NCBI GenBank assembly: GCA_001986395.2 | Contig: MQVO02000028.1 | Location: 248,001 to 312,000 of the forward strand | Length of the DNA: 64,000 nucleotides | Reading direction: 5' to 3' | Origin: Irpex lacteus | Lineage: Eukaryota > Basidiomycota > Agaricomycetes > Polyporales > Irpicaceae | Part shown: one piece after another, positions 11,815-24,990 of the stretch | Numbering within the stretch: position 1 is the stretch's first letter | Layout of the letters: each line of letters begins with the position of its first letter | The notes under the pieces: generated by a model | Database searches by the model: none | Told to the model about the DNA's origin: nothing | Seen by the model: only the letters and a program-made list of their open reading frames with translations | Program-made: the position numbers and the translations under genes

Positions 11815-13118
11815 GTCGACGTTGAGAACCGTCGAGACAGCCAGCACGCGAGGGGGTAGGATGGCTGGAGGGAAAGAAAGGAAATTTGCGCTCGACCTGA
11901 ATATTTGTATGTCACCCTCAGGCCGAACCGGCATCGTATAACAGAAAGAAGCACGTACATCGTGTGTGTGGTCGCTGGCATCGACGGCGGCACCTCGTGG
12001 AACGGCGAGGAAAATTGTGTATCAAATGGCGAGGATCCAATGTTGGCGATCTGCCGGTGACGAATCAGGCCGTCATTCATAACATGACAGATGATAAACG
12101 TACCTATTCCACACAAACTCTGTCCTCTCTGCTCCGATGCAAGATTGATTTTGTCGCCGTCGTGGACGTTTGGGAGAGCAACTTCGACTGCGAGAGGGAT
12201 CCCAAGGCTGCACATGCAACGTCCTCTTGCGGAGTAGATGAGGCGGCGGCGCAAGACCATACGACGGCGTCGGGGATTCGTCTCCCGTAAATATATCCTG
12301 CTGTCGCCGAGCACTGGTTCTCCGATCATTCCGCACGTAGGACAAGTACGTGAAGCGAACTAGGAAGTTGAGAATCCGTTTCTGGAAGATATCAATGTAA
12401 ATCCCAAAGGGTAGGGCACAGGCACCCAATCTATCTTCTCGATACAATCTCGAAGGAAGCCATGGTATATCTTCACACAGTATGCGCCACGCGACTTGCG
12501 AATCCAAAGGGGTCACAGCGTCACCAGTCCATGGTCGAACCTCCGCGTACTAACAAATGTCTAGAACGTGTGCGGTCCAAAATATCCAGCTGTATAGGTG
12601 AGCTTCATGTTAGAATGGGAAAATACTATGAACGGCTAGTCATGTACTTACCTCACGCGTACGTTGGCCGGGGCGATTGATTTCTGAGAAAAATATCAAT
12701 ATCGTCACTGAAATTGTTCGATCATTGCTTCTTTTCCTTTTTGAAAGAAGTACAATTCCCTTCGTTAAAGATCAGTCGTTCCCGAGAGAGATCTTTGACA
12801 GCAATAACTGTCTGAGCCCGAACTGGATCTTCCTCTCCGGTCATTTAGCTGTCAATAAGACAGGGGCTACCCACGTGCAGATGATTCATGGATCTCGTTC
12901 CAGACAGGTAATTGTGTACCGGTGCCTTCGACGCCGGCGTGCGCAGAAGTCATAAAAGTTCGAGGATAACAGCCGTAACCGGATTTCTCCGCTTCGTTCA
13001 ACGAACTACAAACATGACCAAACACAGCGCGCAGGTCGACGCTCCCGTGTCCAAATCCGGTTATGGTGTTTTTATATCTAAGTTATACAAGCATCTCAGT
13101 ACGTGAAGCGAAACTCCT
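11815..13118. other. Intergenic, one doubtful minus-strand ORF
   Basis: No gene is supported. On the minus strand, 12516-12073 is open (WRILCEDIPWLPSRLY, GIYIDIFQKRILNFLV) but shows no family resemblance and its end runs into low-quality reading frame. The rest is A/T-mixed intergenic DNA upstream of MFS copy 2 and downstream of the first DUF6533 gene. Confidence 0.5.
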
Positions 13119-14863
13119 TTAGTCTGAATTCCACCTCGTCTTCGACGTTGAGATTATCCACACGCCATCACCTTCAATAGGCTCGTCGAATTCCTCCCCA
13201 CCGCCATCGTCGTCACTAAGGTCCAATGGCGCGCCCAGGTTGCCTATGAACCGAGTTGTAGGAGGGTCTGCAGTAAACGATGTCATTTCGAGAGACGGCA
13301 CGGAAGTATTGTTGTCCCGTAGAGCAAGAATGAACCTGGAAACGAGGATAGACGACATACTGCTCGACAGTGGGTTTAGCAACTTTAACGGTGGTTTGGC
13401 TATTGCCAGTGAATGGAACGTACGTGTCGATGATAGCGGGGGCGTTGGGCAGTACCTGTACGGTTTGTGCCACGTCAGTTATAGGGCATGCGTTCAGTCA
13501 ACGATGCGGTGGTCGTACTGGGTTGTGGCCTGAAGTAAGTATCCAGCTAACAATGTCAAGGGCCATCAACACGCTAAACGCAGCGTTATGAGCGATCGTA
13601 AAATTAATCAGACATAGGCAGAAACTTACGCAAAATGGAGGACGCCTACCCATCAAGCGACACCATTAAGTAATAATTAGACATGATCGGTTTTTTCTCG
13701 ATACAGTACAAGTAACCCACCATAACACAATAGAAGCTCTGACGGCAGCATAGTCTGACGCCCAGACTCCCTCAATGCACGCTGAAGGCTTGAAACTTTT
13801 AGCCATGTAAGTAAGACGACGGTGCACTCTGCGAGCATGCTGGCGCCACTTCCAGCTATGACTATTTTCGACACGTTAGCCATTCATCCGGCAGGATAGA
13901 CTTTGCAGGACATACAACTAGTGCAGCGTATCAATAGCAGAACAAACAATCTTTGACTTCCAAGTCATTGTACTCACATGACCTGGTCGCTGTTCATTCT
14001 CGCTACGATGAGATTTGTCACTTGAGCACAGCCGGTCAGCGGAGGGGGCATTCCAACATATACGAGCCTTGTGATGTAGTACTAGGTAGTATAATCAGAT
14101 ACTACCGTGACGCCTCGCTTAAATTGACTAACTCACTGCAGTCAAAATTGGATTGACAGATCCGAGAATGGCAACGGAATATAGCATGTAGTAGTTTCTG
14201 TTCCATACAGCAAATACGCGGACTGCTGCAAACGCTGGGAAGGCGAAGGGTGAGACTTGCATGTGATACTAACAGAGGGTTGAAAGAAATACCGGAGATC
14301 GCGAAATAGACCACAATTGAGCATGCGTCAGCTAATCGCCACACAACGTCGCAGCTATAAATGAAGATGAGCTAATCAGCCTGGCAGCACATCAGCAGAC
14401 TAAGTACACTCAACATCTACGTGTACGAGTGAGTCAACAGGCACTTAAACACGACTATAAAGTACATACGTGATCGACCCTAGTCTCATATAGCCCGAAC
14501 CATGATGCCCCTTGTATCAGCCTAAGCAAACGAGCTATCATGAATGCATAGCGGTTGGTTAAGAAGAGTAGCGTTGCCATTGTCATCTTTCGTCCCCATA
14601 TGTTTTTGATTTCGTTGGGAAGTGTTAAGAAGTAGTCGAACAAGAAGACAGCTGACGGAGAAGATGTCAGGGCACTCGTGGATATGTTTACGATTTCGAT
14701 GCATTCCTACCCGTGCTTGCAACTTCCATAGCCACAGATAATCGTCTAAAGGGAGTATCAATAGTCGGTCTTTGTGAAACTAATAAGGGCCTCACACGGA
14801 TTGCATATACTGCACCAATCCAGGAGTGACAAAATTTCTGGTCACAAGGGCTGAGTTCGACAT
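13119..14863 (-). CDS. DUF6533 seven-helix membrane protein, paralog A
   Basis: Thirteen exons: 14863-14796, 14745-14711, 14651-14470, 14416-14415, 14354-14293, 14234-14137, 14081-13978, 13917-13916, 13861-13721, 13645-13630, 13573-13519, 13455-13424, 13359-13119; 345 aa. The DUF6533 signature is FDYFLTLPNEIKNIWGRK followed by LFLTNRYAF. About seven hydrophobic helices follow, then the typical end SSILVSRFILALRDNN and an acidic cytoplasmic tail (DLSDDDGGGEEFDEP). Exons 4 and 8 are 2 nt each (AT, TT); without either one the frame breaks. Exons of 62, 98, 104 and 16 nt match the other paralogs. The start MSNSALVT lies in a short first exon ending QYMQSV, matching YWESV/YWEAV in paralogs E and F. 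Function of the family is unknown. Confidence 0.85.
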
Positions 14864-15787
14864 CGATACCAGCGCTCGAAGGAGAGTAGTGATAGGTTCT
14901 GAGAAGCTCACCATGCCATTATATACGTGGCCAGCTTGACTATCCCCACACAAGGAATCATGCAGTCGCCGAGCCATAGTGTTTCTGAGAGTATCGCATC
15001 TTATATCAGGATACAATCTGCAACAAAGAGCTCAGCGATTGTGTCGGCATGGCGGTGGACAGATAATGGATTAAATATCACGATGAGAACTGACCTTGAT
15101 ATCTTCTCCTTGCCCTGTCTATCGCTTCCACACAGCCCACTTTGCGAATGACACTCAAACTTTCCCAAGGACAGTATTACTACCACTGGCATGGCAATCA
15201 GCGGTTCTCATGGACGCGGATAGTGAGTCGGATGATCAAGCTGAATTTAACGTATTCATTGACAGTGGCGCAGCCGTATATTGCTAAAGCATTGAGAACC
15301 TATATGAGTATCATGATAATAAAGATTTAGAAAGTAAAGAGCGCACCTCAGTCATATGCAGGCGTGAGCAGATTGCTTACGAAGGCAGTACTCCGGCTGC
15401 ATCCGTTAAACTGCTATAGAAGATTCTTACAGCACACGGAAGCATCAAGTTCCAATCTCAGAACTCTTTAATCTTGGTAGTTGCGGTACGAGTGCGTATA
15501 TGACTTGGAACACTGGAGTTTACTTGCGAGATGGTGATGATTTCACTGCAAGTCCACCGTAACCGCGACGTTGACTTGAAAACGTACTATCACGTGCTTT
15601 CGTTGATTCAACGTCAGGTTGGGTGATGACAAATCAAGCCAATTCCATAGTTGGCAGGTGTAAACGATCAACGCACAACTTCGGCGACACCCTACTCAGA
15701 AATGAATGGAATTTGACGATATAACTGCCTTCGGTACACAAAGAATTTTTCCGCACCCTTGTACCAGCATACCGGCGCTCAACGAGG
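14864..15787. other. Intergenic between DUF6533 paralogs A and B
   Basis: About 0.9 kb. I see no coding region, RNA gene or repeat that I can support. Confidence 0.5.
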
Positions 15788-17475
15788 TCAGACGTCTCCC
15801 GGTTCCATGAATCTTAAATCAGTCCTAGGGGCGCCGCGGCGCGTGCTGAATGATGGTACGACCGTATCTTGAAATGAGCCCAATTCCGTCACATTTTCTC
15901 CCGGAACATAATTCTCCCGTAGACTGAGGATAAATCTTGCGATGAGAATTGAAGTAAGGCTTCCGTCGATTATAAGCGCATTGCCAGGCACGGAGGTATA
16001 GGAGCGTAATCACTGACGTTTGAATGAGACCAGAAAAGACGAAACCAATTGACTAGGTGCCAGAATCAGAACTCATTAGAACGAATCGCGACAGACGAGA
16101 GCGGAGATGAGTGCACTAACTTTTCGTAAAAATCCAAGTATTCCCACTGCGTTGATGAGCAGTAACACACTTGAGACGGATGAGTTTATCATCCTGCGTA
16201 ATGGCCGACAAATACCACGCTGACCTCACCTAAATTGCAAAGTCCCTGTTTAATAAGCCCAGCTACATGAGTACGTATGACTTCGAAGATGGCAGAAATC
16301 TCGGAAATGAACCAAACAACGTACCGTTATAGAATAAACTATGTGTCGTACTGTTTGTGAAATTTAGCTTGTTTCTTCTGCGCCAGTAAATGTCGGGAAC
16401 CGTCTTCAGCCACGTAAGTAGCACTGTAACACCTTCAAATAGAAAAATGCCGCCCGCGGCTAGAGCACCTGTCATGCGGCCTTTCAACATAGACCTCCCT
16501 ACAGACATGGGTCCTTAATACGCACGTCTATGCCACGCTCATGAATAGAGTACCAGTGCATGTGCAGATGAATATAAACGTACAACATGATATCTCCTCC
16601 GGACCCCGATAAAGCTCCGACACTGTACTCACAAGTCATGATAGGGGGCGGGGAAAGGATGTATGCCTTCTGTGTTGCATAATACTACAAGTACAGTATT
16701 AGACAGAGTGCACGTGTTGTATATAGTCCGGATGCTTACTATATAGCTGCAAGGGTAAGCCAGCCCGAGAGCTAAAACGCAGCCAAGCACGCAACGATTA
16801 TTGTTCCATATTGCATACGTTCTTAAGGCTGAAAAGACTGGACAACGCAGAACATGATGATGAGACCGAGCGAAACAAGAAAGAAACGTATATTCGCTCA
16901 CTTGCAACAACCGAATATATCAGGACCGTGCACACGTCCTCTAATATGAAAGTAATACGGCAGCTTTGAGGGATCGGCCCTTTAGTCAAAGATCAGGGCT
17001 GAATTAACAGAGATACTCAACGTCTGTAAACCTGTATGAGACGGAGCGAATCTTGAACGTTGATTACACGTACTATTTCTGCGATAGAGACTTGATCCGG
17101 AGTCCATAATATCAGATGAGCCATGGTGAGAGCGTTGTAGCATAATGCGGCGTAGCGAATCACAACAAATAACAATGATGCTACGGAGAACCGCCGTCTC
17201 CACACACATTTGATCTCCTGAGATAATGTCAAGACATAATCGTAGAGGTAACAAGCTGTGGAACATGATAAGTGTACATAGCTAAGGAGAAGGAGCGGAG
17301 ACAGAGAAACGATGACGTACTTGTGGCTGCCACTAGACAATATTTGTGGGTATATCTGTGTAGTTTGTAACCAAGAATGAAAAGGTACGACTGTCTTCAA
17401 GATTGCTCACTGATTTTCCCAGTCTATCGAAGACTGCGTGAAACTCGAGACCATAATACTAGATGACACTGTCAT
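15788..17475 (-). CDS. DUF6533 seven-helix membrane protein, paralog B
   Basis: Thirteen exons: 17475-17411, 17355-17321, 17255-17074, 17023-17022, 16963-16902, 16837-16740, 16684-16587, 16527-16526, 16468-16325, 16245-16230, 16169-16121, 16052-16018, 15959-15788; 319 aa. Signature YDYVLTLSQEIKCVWRRR; SALRTYAIWNNN after helix 3; FEGVTVLLTWLKT; end TSILIARFILSLRENY. Two 2-nt exons (both AC) are needed for frame. At exon 9 the acceptor ATGACAG (16469) was chosen over an upstream TAG because it leaves exactly eight codons before FLFEG, as in the other paralogs. Exon 1 ends IDWENQ, equivalent to YWENK/YWESV. The short tail lacks the acidic cluster of A and F. Confidence 0.84.
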
Positions 17476-18334
17476 CCTCAGGCTTTCGAGTTTGATATTC
17501 TCTGGCTTCCGAGAGCTGAGGAAAGAGAGCGTCGTAGAAGCTTTAGGGGGGTGGATCAGCGAGAGATGTTTGTATAGGGCTAAATATACTTCTTCTCTCA
17601 TTTAGCCTGGGACCTTGTCTTTGTCATTCATCCGATTCTGCATCGTTTCTGCATCGCTGTCTGATTTTCTGACACTGTTCGATCTGACGGAAGTAAGGAC
17701 GTGGTACTACGGCCTACAGAATTGACATGAAACTTAGCTCGGGCACGGTTTGCATCATGCAAATATCAGGATTTCAGATGGTGAGGCCGAACAGTCAGAA
17801 GACAGTTCGCAGCCATAGATGACCACGCAGCCTTGACAGACTCGGCACCCTACTACCAGGCTGTAATCCAAAATGGCGTCGCCGGAAGATCTTTGACAGC
17901 AGATGACTCGGGATTTCATAGCGAGGGAGCATTATTGCTGCTTTAAGCCAATACCAATATTTCATCTGTGCCTATGCGACGAAATCAGTAAGGCAATGGT
18001 AACAGAAAGATTCTACTGACTGCATTCTCGATGTGTCCGTGCTTGTGTGCATGAGACAAGTTGGGCTAATGTAATTGAACACCATGATTAGACTCGGAGT
18101 AGCGACTTATTCGTAAGTTCAGCATAAGTATTCATCTTGCTTTGATAGAGCGCGCACGATGGCTCCTGCAGTTGTACCCGACTCGTAAGCGGCTCGATAA
18201 TATAGACGGTTATGACCTTGGCCCCTGGGTTAGACGATTTAGATAGCTCATTGGTGACGCGCAAACCAATATAGATCAGGAAAAGGCGTCCACCTGTAGT
18301 TACAGAGGTGCGACCACAAGAATACCGCTCCCAG
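17476..18334. other. Intergenic between DUF6533 paralogs B and C
   Basis: About 0.86 kb with no supported gene or repeat. Confidence 0.5.
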
Positions 18335-19985
18335 CTAGACACCAGAGCAGGCCTGATGCCAGTCTCTGACCTGAGCACTTCCGCGAAAACGGGATAATTC
18401 TTGAGAGACGTGGTGGAGACTCGATGGCGCAGATATGTCGTGGATATGGAGCGAGTGATCTTGATCGCGCTCGCTCCTCGTAACGTAGTCTCTCCTCAGA
18501 TCAATGATGAACCGCGATAGGAGTATTGAGGTGATACTGGTTCGTCACACATGGGCGGAGAGTTAGGAAAATAATTCGTCACAGGTATACACAAACAACT
18601 CACGCTTCTATGAGAGACGTGACGATGCCCTTGTCGGATACTTGAAAATCTGGTGTTTGTGAATCACGATCAACTCGACCAGTCGCAATCATCGAGATGA
18701 ACAGCGGCAGACCGCTGAGATTAATGACAAGGATAGCCCTAAATTATGCTTATCAGATGATGTTCCTGAATACAGACTGATTATGACACTTACAGGAAAT
18801 TGAATGTACCTAAACGTCGATGAAAAAGTATGCTTAGCCTGAGTACCAGGATAGATGCTTGAATCGTACCGTTGCGGAATACCACGTAAGTAAGGTTCTT
18901 CCCGGAATTCATGCATAGGTCCTCCATCTGACGTACGGCGGGAAACGTCCTCATCCATGTCAGCGTAACCACGATAAACTCGAATAGAATGTTGGTTCCA
19001 AGTCCGAGTAAGCCTATAGAACAAAGTCTAGCTTAAAGAACGTCTAGCTAGATGATAACGTACAGCTGCTCGAGGATTTAGTTGACTTTTGAGAAAGAAT
19101 TCCAACTATGGCGACGCACAATAGTTGATCTGACCCCATTCGCGGAGTCAGTCCATCAGGCAAAGTACTGAACGTGCTACATCCAGGAACGGGCGATGGG
19201 AATGGACGGTAGTTTTGTCTTGCAAGACGATACTGCCAACACCGCATGGGCACGGCAGACTGCAAATGATTGAGATTTTACTTACAATATCACCGAAGGG
19301 AAACAATAAGCCGAGCCCAAGTACGCAAAAGAATATCACCCTACTTTGATCGTAGATCGCGTAGGTACGAATTGCGGCAAATACTGATATGTGCCTGTCA
19401 TCAGCGTGGCGCCGTTCGCGTACGCACAACAACTCACAGGCCAGCACGGAATGCATAATAACCATGCATATATCATTGAGTCGAGCAATGACCGAACATC
19501 TATAAGGATTTAGGCATCAGTTGCAATCCGTTAGATCATCAGAGTTTGCGACTTAACCCCTAAGCAAGCACAAATTAGACGGAGGCGGCCTCTCTGTTGG
19601 AATCGAGGAGACGTACAAGAAGTGCAGCTATGCCATTGTCGCTCCCTAAGGAAGCCAGCTGAACCATTCCGGATGCGCTATAAAAGACGAAAGCATATCG
19701 GTTTACCAGATATAAGAATGCCGCGAGAGACATCTGGCGACGCCAAATGAGGTCTATTTCATCCGGAAGAGTCAAGCAGTACTCGTAGATACACAACGCT
19801 GTAAAACACTGAACATGAGCTAAGTACGATAGAACAACTAAGAATAAACCTTCTCACCGGCTGTTGCTACGTGCGCGTGGATGACTATGTGTCTAAAGAG
19901 AGCAAATTCGGTGAGTTTTTGCAAACCATTCAATTAAGTAGACGAGTTGAACGTACTGTATGCTCCAGAAAGATGATATATCCAT
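18335..19985 (-). CDS. DUF6533 seven-helix membrane protein, paralog C
   Basis: Thirteen exons: 19985-19957, 19892-19858, 19798-19617, 19559-19558, 19499-19438, 19383-19286, 19232-19120, 19065-19064, 19013-18870, 18809-18794, 18738-18680, 18640-18604, 18536-18335; 326 aa. Signature YEYCLTLPDEIDLIWRRQ; FAAIRTYAIYDQS; NILFEFIVVTLTWMRTF; end TSILLSRFIIDLRRDY. The 2-nt exons are GG and CT. The boundary between exons 11 and 12 falls in another phase than in the sister genes, so that junction is the least certain part of the model. Exon 1 is short (MDISSFWSIQ). Confidence 0.78.
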
Positions 19986-20829
19986 GATCTGACCTTGAAA
20001 GATATGCGCCAGCGCCAGCGACACCCAACACTCGCATCGAGCAAGATATTGAACTGCACAAGAAAGCAGGACACCGTCAGCCAAACAGATATATGTATCT
20101 GTTTTTGCGACGATACCATGTGATTCAGCACCTGGTACATATCACTGTCCTGTCAGTTGTAACCAGGATCGTTGTCAGTCCCTTCTATGTTTAAAGATCC
20201 GTCCATCTTTTTTGCGTTTGTACTTACTGATGGTAGGGTCCTTTCGTGACCTATCATACCTAACAACATACAACATCCTGCTGAATGTCGACTCATGCAT
20301 CATTTCGGTCACCTGTTATCGTGTCGACGTGCTGACGGTGTTCAGCATGTATTGAGCAAAGCAGACCGAAATCAGACAAATACTTACGCCGATCATGCCC
20401 CGATCTATCAAAGCCTTCGACTCCGAGTAAGGACACTCTAGACCTGTTATACACTCCTATAAGAACTCATTATGTGCCCGCATGATTAATGTCATCTGGA
20501 CAGCCATCGAAACAAGATGCTTGTCCGGCGATGAACCAGATGTCTGACTTGTCTATCGTGGTCGTGTCAGTAGACAGTTAAGCGGGGTGCTCGCTCGTCA
20601 GCTCACCTGGCTCAACTGTAGATAAGCAGTGTTAATTCGCGAGAAACCACCGCTGCATGAGGCTACTCCAGGAACGCATGACTCGTAGATCTTCCACGAC
20701 CATGCAATTACATTGGGCAGTATAGGACCAGAACCTGGCTCTAAAGCAACTCGAGTGGACGGTACAGTGCAGACTTTCCCGACATGGTCGTAGGAAGGCC
20801 TGTCTGGCCTGCTAGCAAAAGTCCTCTCA
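19986..20829. other. Intergenic between DUF6533 paralogs C and D
   Basis: About 0.84 kb; no gene or repeat that I can support. Confidence 0.5.
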
Positions 20830-22383
20830 TCATACGTCGTGAGCCTTCTTCACCGAAGTCATCGCTGGGTTGACGTTATCAAGCTCTGCTGTGTCACCGT
20901 TAACCTCACTAGCAAACCGGATACTTGTCAAATCAAAGATGTAAAAGGAAGCGCCCTGACCACTTGAAGGTCCGCTTCCCCTGGCCGCGTAGGCTTCCCT
21001 GAGATCGAGTATAAATCTCGATACAAGTATCGAGGTGAGTCTAGAAATAGAGACCACGAATGAGTTTGCGAACACAATAAATATGGGAAACGAACGTGTC
21101 ACTGAGTGATGTAGATGCAGCATAGAACAAAGGCTGCGGTATGTAGATTATTCGGGTCGAACTAAAATCGAGAAGGATCGAGACACGTACTCTCCAGACG
21201 AACCCTAACAGTCCGATGATGTTCATCAAGAGTAAGGCGCTAAGATACTTGTCAGTGATGCTGATAGATACTCGCCAGAGATTCCGTGCATTTACTCACG
21301 TGAAGTGTAGTGTACCTGACAGCAAGGTTTGTCAGGTCAGCAATGTGCGAGCTGTTATGTCGAAAAAGCCTCTTACCGTCGTAGCATATCACAAGAGATA
21401 GGCTCGGTGCGTTGCTCGTGGTGCTCATCTGCTTCGCTTGTCGAATAAGGGAGACAGTTCGCATCCATGTCAGTGCAATAGTAAGGCACTCGAAGACCAT
21501 GCTACTGCCGATTGACAGCGCAACTATTCGAAGCGCCTTAAGCACATGCGGTTAATGACTAGGAAGGTATCAAAAGCATACATCTGGAGTGGATTGCTGA
21601 TCAATACAGAATGTATGATGCGAATGTGAATGACTCACAATGTTACATTGTCACCGAACTTGGCAGTCTGGATTTGCGGCAGCGTCTGGTAGTATTCGCA
21701 GGTGGCGCTTGAGTGACGAGCAGCATTGAAACTGCGTCGAATTGAAACATACTGGACGAACATTGAACATGAATGCCCTTTTACACCGTGAATAGCACTT
21801 AATACATAGCTTACGGGGTAGACTAGCCCCAAACCCAGAACAGAAATGAATACCCTTCGATTCTTGTTCCATAAAGCGTAAGTCCGTAGTGCCGCAAATA
21901 CTAGGAGCGTAAAGGCGGTCAATTCACTGTACAAACCAGACTCGAATATTTCCTCACCTGACAAGACCAGATATTCCAGTATTGCACAGACATCGCCCAA
22001 CCGAAACAGGGCAATAAGTCTTCCGACATGATATAATCAGCTCGTGGCGCCCATAGAGTTACATGAACTCAACATCTGAATCACCCTTTAGTCTAATTAT
22101 GCACCGCTCTCTGTTTAAAGCAAGCACGTACTTCTATGGATAAATACTGCTCACGAGCAGCCCAAGATGTCGACTGCACAAGACCCAGGGCGTTGTTGCA
22201 CAAGGTAGCATACCGATTCATCAAGAAGAGGAGCGATGTCAGCGATACTTCTCGCCCCCATATGCAGCGTAATTCTTGGGAAAGTGTCGACAGATAGTCG
22301 CAAAAGAAGAGCGCTACGAAACGAACGTCAGCAGGTCTTTGTCGAACGCACAAAAAGATGTGAATCTCACTTGTTGCAGCCAT
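20830..22383 (-). CDS. DUF6533 seven-helix membrane protein, paralog D
   Basis: Exons: 22405-22371 (Met at 22383), 22313-22132, 22075-22074, 22019-21958, 21900-21806, 21751-21639, 21583-21582, 21523-21377, 21315-21300, 21239-21191, 21133-21096, 21040-20830; 309 aa from the internal Met. Signature CDYLSTLSQELRCIWGRE; FAALRTYALWNKN; MVFECLTIALTWMRT; end TSILVSRFILDLREAY. Two 2-nt exons (both AT). A first exon equivalent to the sisters' is present at 22519-22461 (ending VYWEN) and in phase, but its expected start codon reads ATA. Translation may therefore begin in exon 2, or the gene may be impaired. Exon 6 is 95 nt where the others have 98. Confidence 0.75.
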
Positions 22384-24689
22384 TTGGAAGTAATTGGAGG
22401 CGTATCTGGAGATGGAATCAGTGCTACGTTTCTGAAACATAGTATGAAGGTGAATGCCACTTGTTTTCCCAGTACACACAGTAAGCCGCACAGTCTGTGG
22501 CACCAGGAGTCGATAGTATGTTTATCTGTGAGGAATCAGGGGTGTATAAAGCTATGGAGGCACGGGATAAGCTTTATGTACTGGCCTTTACACGGGGGAG
22601 GGCAGTGTTTGCCTTGTGAAAGTGGTATTGTCAGCGATAGAGTGACGATCAGCCTATCAGCAACGAGATCTCTAAGCCGCATGAGATGTCAGCCAGTTCT
22701 GACTATGTAGCACAATCATCGAGTTGAAGGTAGCTGAACATCTATAAACGGGAAGCAAAATATAGAATAGCCTCCCTCTATCACACATCTGCTCCGATAG
22801 ATTGCGGTCAGTGACAGCACCGTGAAGGTTTAGACGGACATAGGCCCACCTCCTCAGCCACGCCGATGAATACCTGCCGCTTGTCTCGGTCTTTCTGCAC
22901 CGGCGTGAGCGCAATTGGAGGCCCGCAGTGTGCCGCGCACCGATGTTAACACAGGTTCGTGACTGAAATGGGATCGAACAGCAGAAAAGAACGGCGAAAT
23001 TTGATCTGAAAATAACACTTCGAGATTCCGTTCATGAGTGTCATGAGGTGTTATGTACTTGCGGCTGACTCCGCAGAACTGCATGAACGAAGTACGAGGC
23101 TACACGTAGGTGTCGTGTGTGTCGTTCTCTGAAGTCTATCCGAGTCGATGGGCGCAGCAGCTGCAGTAGTTGATTTCTATGACATCGTCGTGTTATGGTG
23201 AGTGCTCTACTATATATTGTGATAAGCCTATCACGTTGAAATAGAGGTCTGGCACCGCTCACCAACCATAAGTACAACAACGACTTCAAGTTGTAATTAA
23301 TTGCTTCGCAGGCTGGTCGACGTCATGGTAGAGAGCATAACTTAATAGCCATCTTGAACCGGACTCGGAGTCTGCCGGAGTTGTGGCAAATGCCGCTGTC
23401 GCGTGGATAGCAACCGCCCAGCCGCCCACTCTCACTTCTACCAGCAGGGCCAGGGCCAGGGCCCCAACTACGTGTAAAATGCTGCTTTTTGGCCATGAGC
23501 ATTGAAACCAGCAATGGTACGGTAGTTGCATGACCAGCAAGCTTTTATAACGCTCACTCTTGGTTCATTACCGCTCACGAATACTACCAGAAGTCGTTGG
23601 TATCTCTCAAGGTTTCCGATATTCTTCCACATTCTGTTGCCCCCGCCGACGAACTCGCATTGCTCTTTGGGTGAATTCACTGCACATATTGAGCCAGCTG
23701 ATGTTAGGTTTGTGAATGTGTCGCCGAGTGGGCTACTCAGGATCAGGTGTGTCATCTTTCGATACCACGATTGTCGAACGTGCTGGACACCCATGTAGTC
23801 AGGCGTACCCATACTAATCCACAGACTCATGGGCCCCATACTCCGTTTTAGAAGTTTTGAACACTTGAGCGCCACGCTGTTACCGAGGACGGCGTATGCG
23901 CATGCATGTTTCGACTGTGCCCACCACCAATGATGTCCGTAACAGCCCATGTCGGAGAGGATGGGCAAAGAATATAGATGTCGAGAATGAATGACAGCAT
24001 CCACCTGTAGGCCATGCTTGTGCGAAGGATCGCCTCGAGTTCTTACGTCTGTGAGTTCCGGATACTTATGACTATGCTTCTGTGTGTCCTGATTCGAGCG
24101 TATCTTAATGTAGTGAGACTGACAGTGTCGTATAGTTTGTATAAGCACGCTGTCGAAATGCAATCCGCTGCTATCGTCGGTCGATTAGGTGACTCTACTC
24201 AATCTCTCAAGGTAGCATACTGCTTGCACTACGCTCGTACTTGCATATACTATATAGGCGGGTGTTTGAAACCAAGTGCCACTCGTTCAACACTCGGTGT
24301 CGCTACACTGACGTCTAAGCAGGCACACGCCGTGATGGAATGAAGATCGTTCAGGGTACATCGCGGTCGGCATCATTTTCCGTCGACGATGAGACAGGCA
24401 CCGTGTAGCGCTGACGCATTGTACATTCCACTATGTTTCAGCATACTGCATCGTCCGTTATCGCCGAACACGCTTTCCGCTGGCTCCTGATCGTATATAA
24501 CACGTTATCGTTGAGGACACGGAACACATCGTGCCCCAAGCTGGACTTGCGCGCTGCATTTGTACAATAACGTTGTGAGTGAACTTTCCCAAGTCTATCG
24601 CATAATCTAGCAACTGACAAGCTCACTTGCGATGATAGTCTGACCTATCATTTCACATTTCGAAGCGTAAAGACTCATATCATACGGGA
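22384..24689. other. Intergenic, no recognised gene
   Basis: About 2.3 kb. Several open frames of 60-230 codons exist on the minus strand (for example 24163-23468) but none shows family motifs, exon-like borders or helix pattern. Contains the atypical first exon of paralog D at 22519-22461. Confidence 0.45.
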
Positions 24690-24990
24690 ATGCGGTCTAC
24701 CCTGTTGATCAAACTGGGTCTTCTTGCTGCCGGCTTCGTGGCCCCCATATTTGCAAGTCCCGTCCCTCAAAACGATGGTCCAGCAGTATCAGCCTCTGAC
24801 TCTACTGATCCTCTGATTGCTCCAACGTACGTCTTGCGATACGTTCCGCGTTGACATCTGCTTATTGGAGAGGGACAGTCCCACTGCTTCTTCCGGATTC
24901 AAGTTGAGCATACCCCAGGGAGAAAGTAGTGTGGGAAGCTTCGGTGCCGGTGCACCCACGATTCGTATCTTCCCTTGGTTCTGGCAATAA
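24690..24990 (+). CDS. Small secreted protein, 82 aa, no cysteine
   Basis: Two exons, 24690-24826 and 24879-24990, with GTACGT...ACAG borders. The N-terminus MRSTLLIKLGLLAAGFVAP, then IFA|SPVPQ, is a clear signal peptide with a likely cleavage after IFA. The mature part of about 60 residues is rich in Ser, Pro, Gly and Thr, has no Cys, and ends in an aromatic tail IRIFPWFWQ. No family is recognised. It is too short for ordinary ORF calling. Its first residues (MRST) resemble those of the secreted protein at 32849. Confidence 0.6.

Noticed and set aside
23468..24163. 231-codon minus-strand open frame
   Set aside because: No recognised motif, no hydrophobic pattern and no homologous neighbour; length alone is not enough in this composition.
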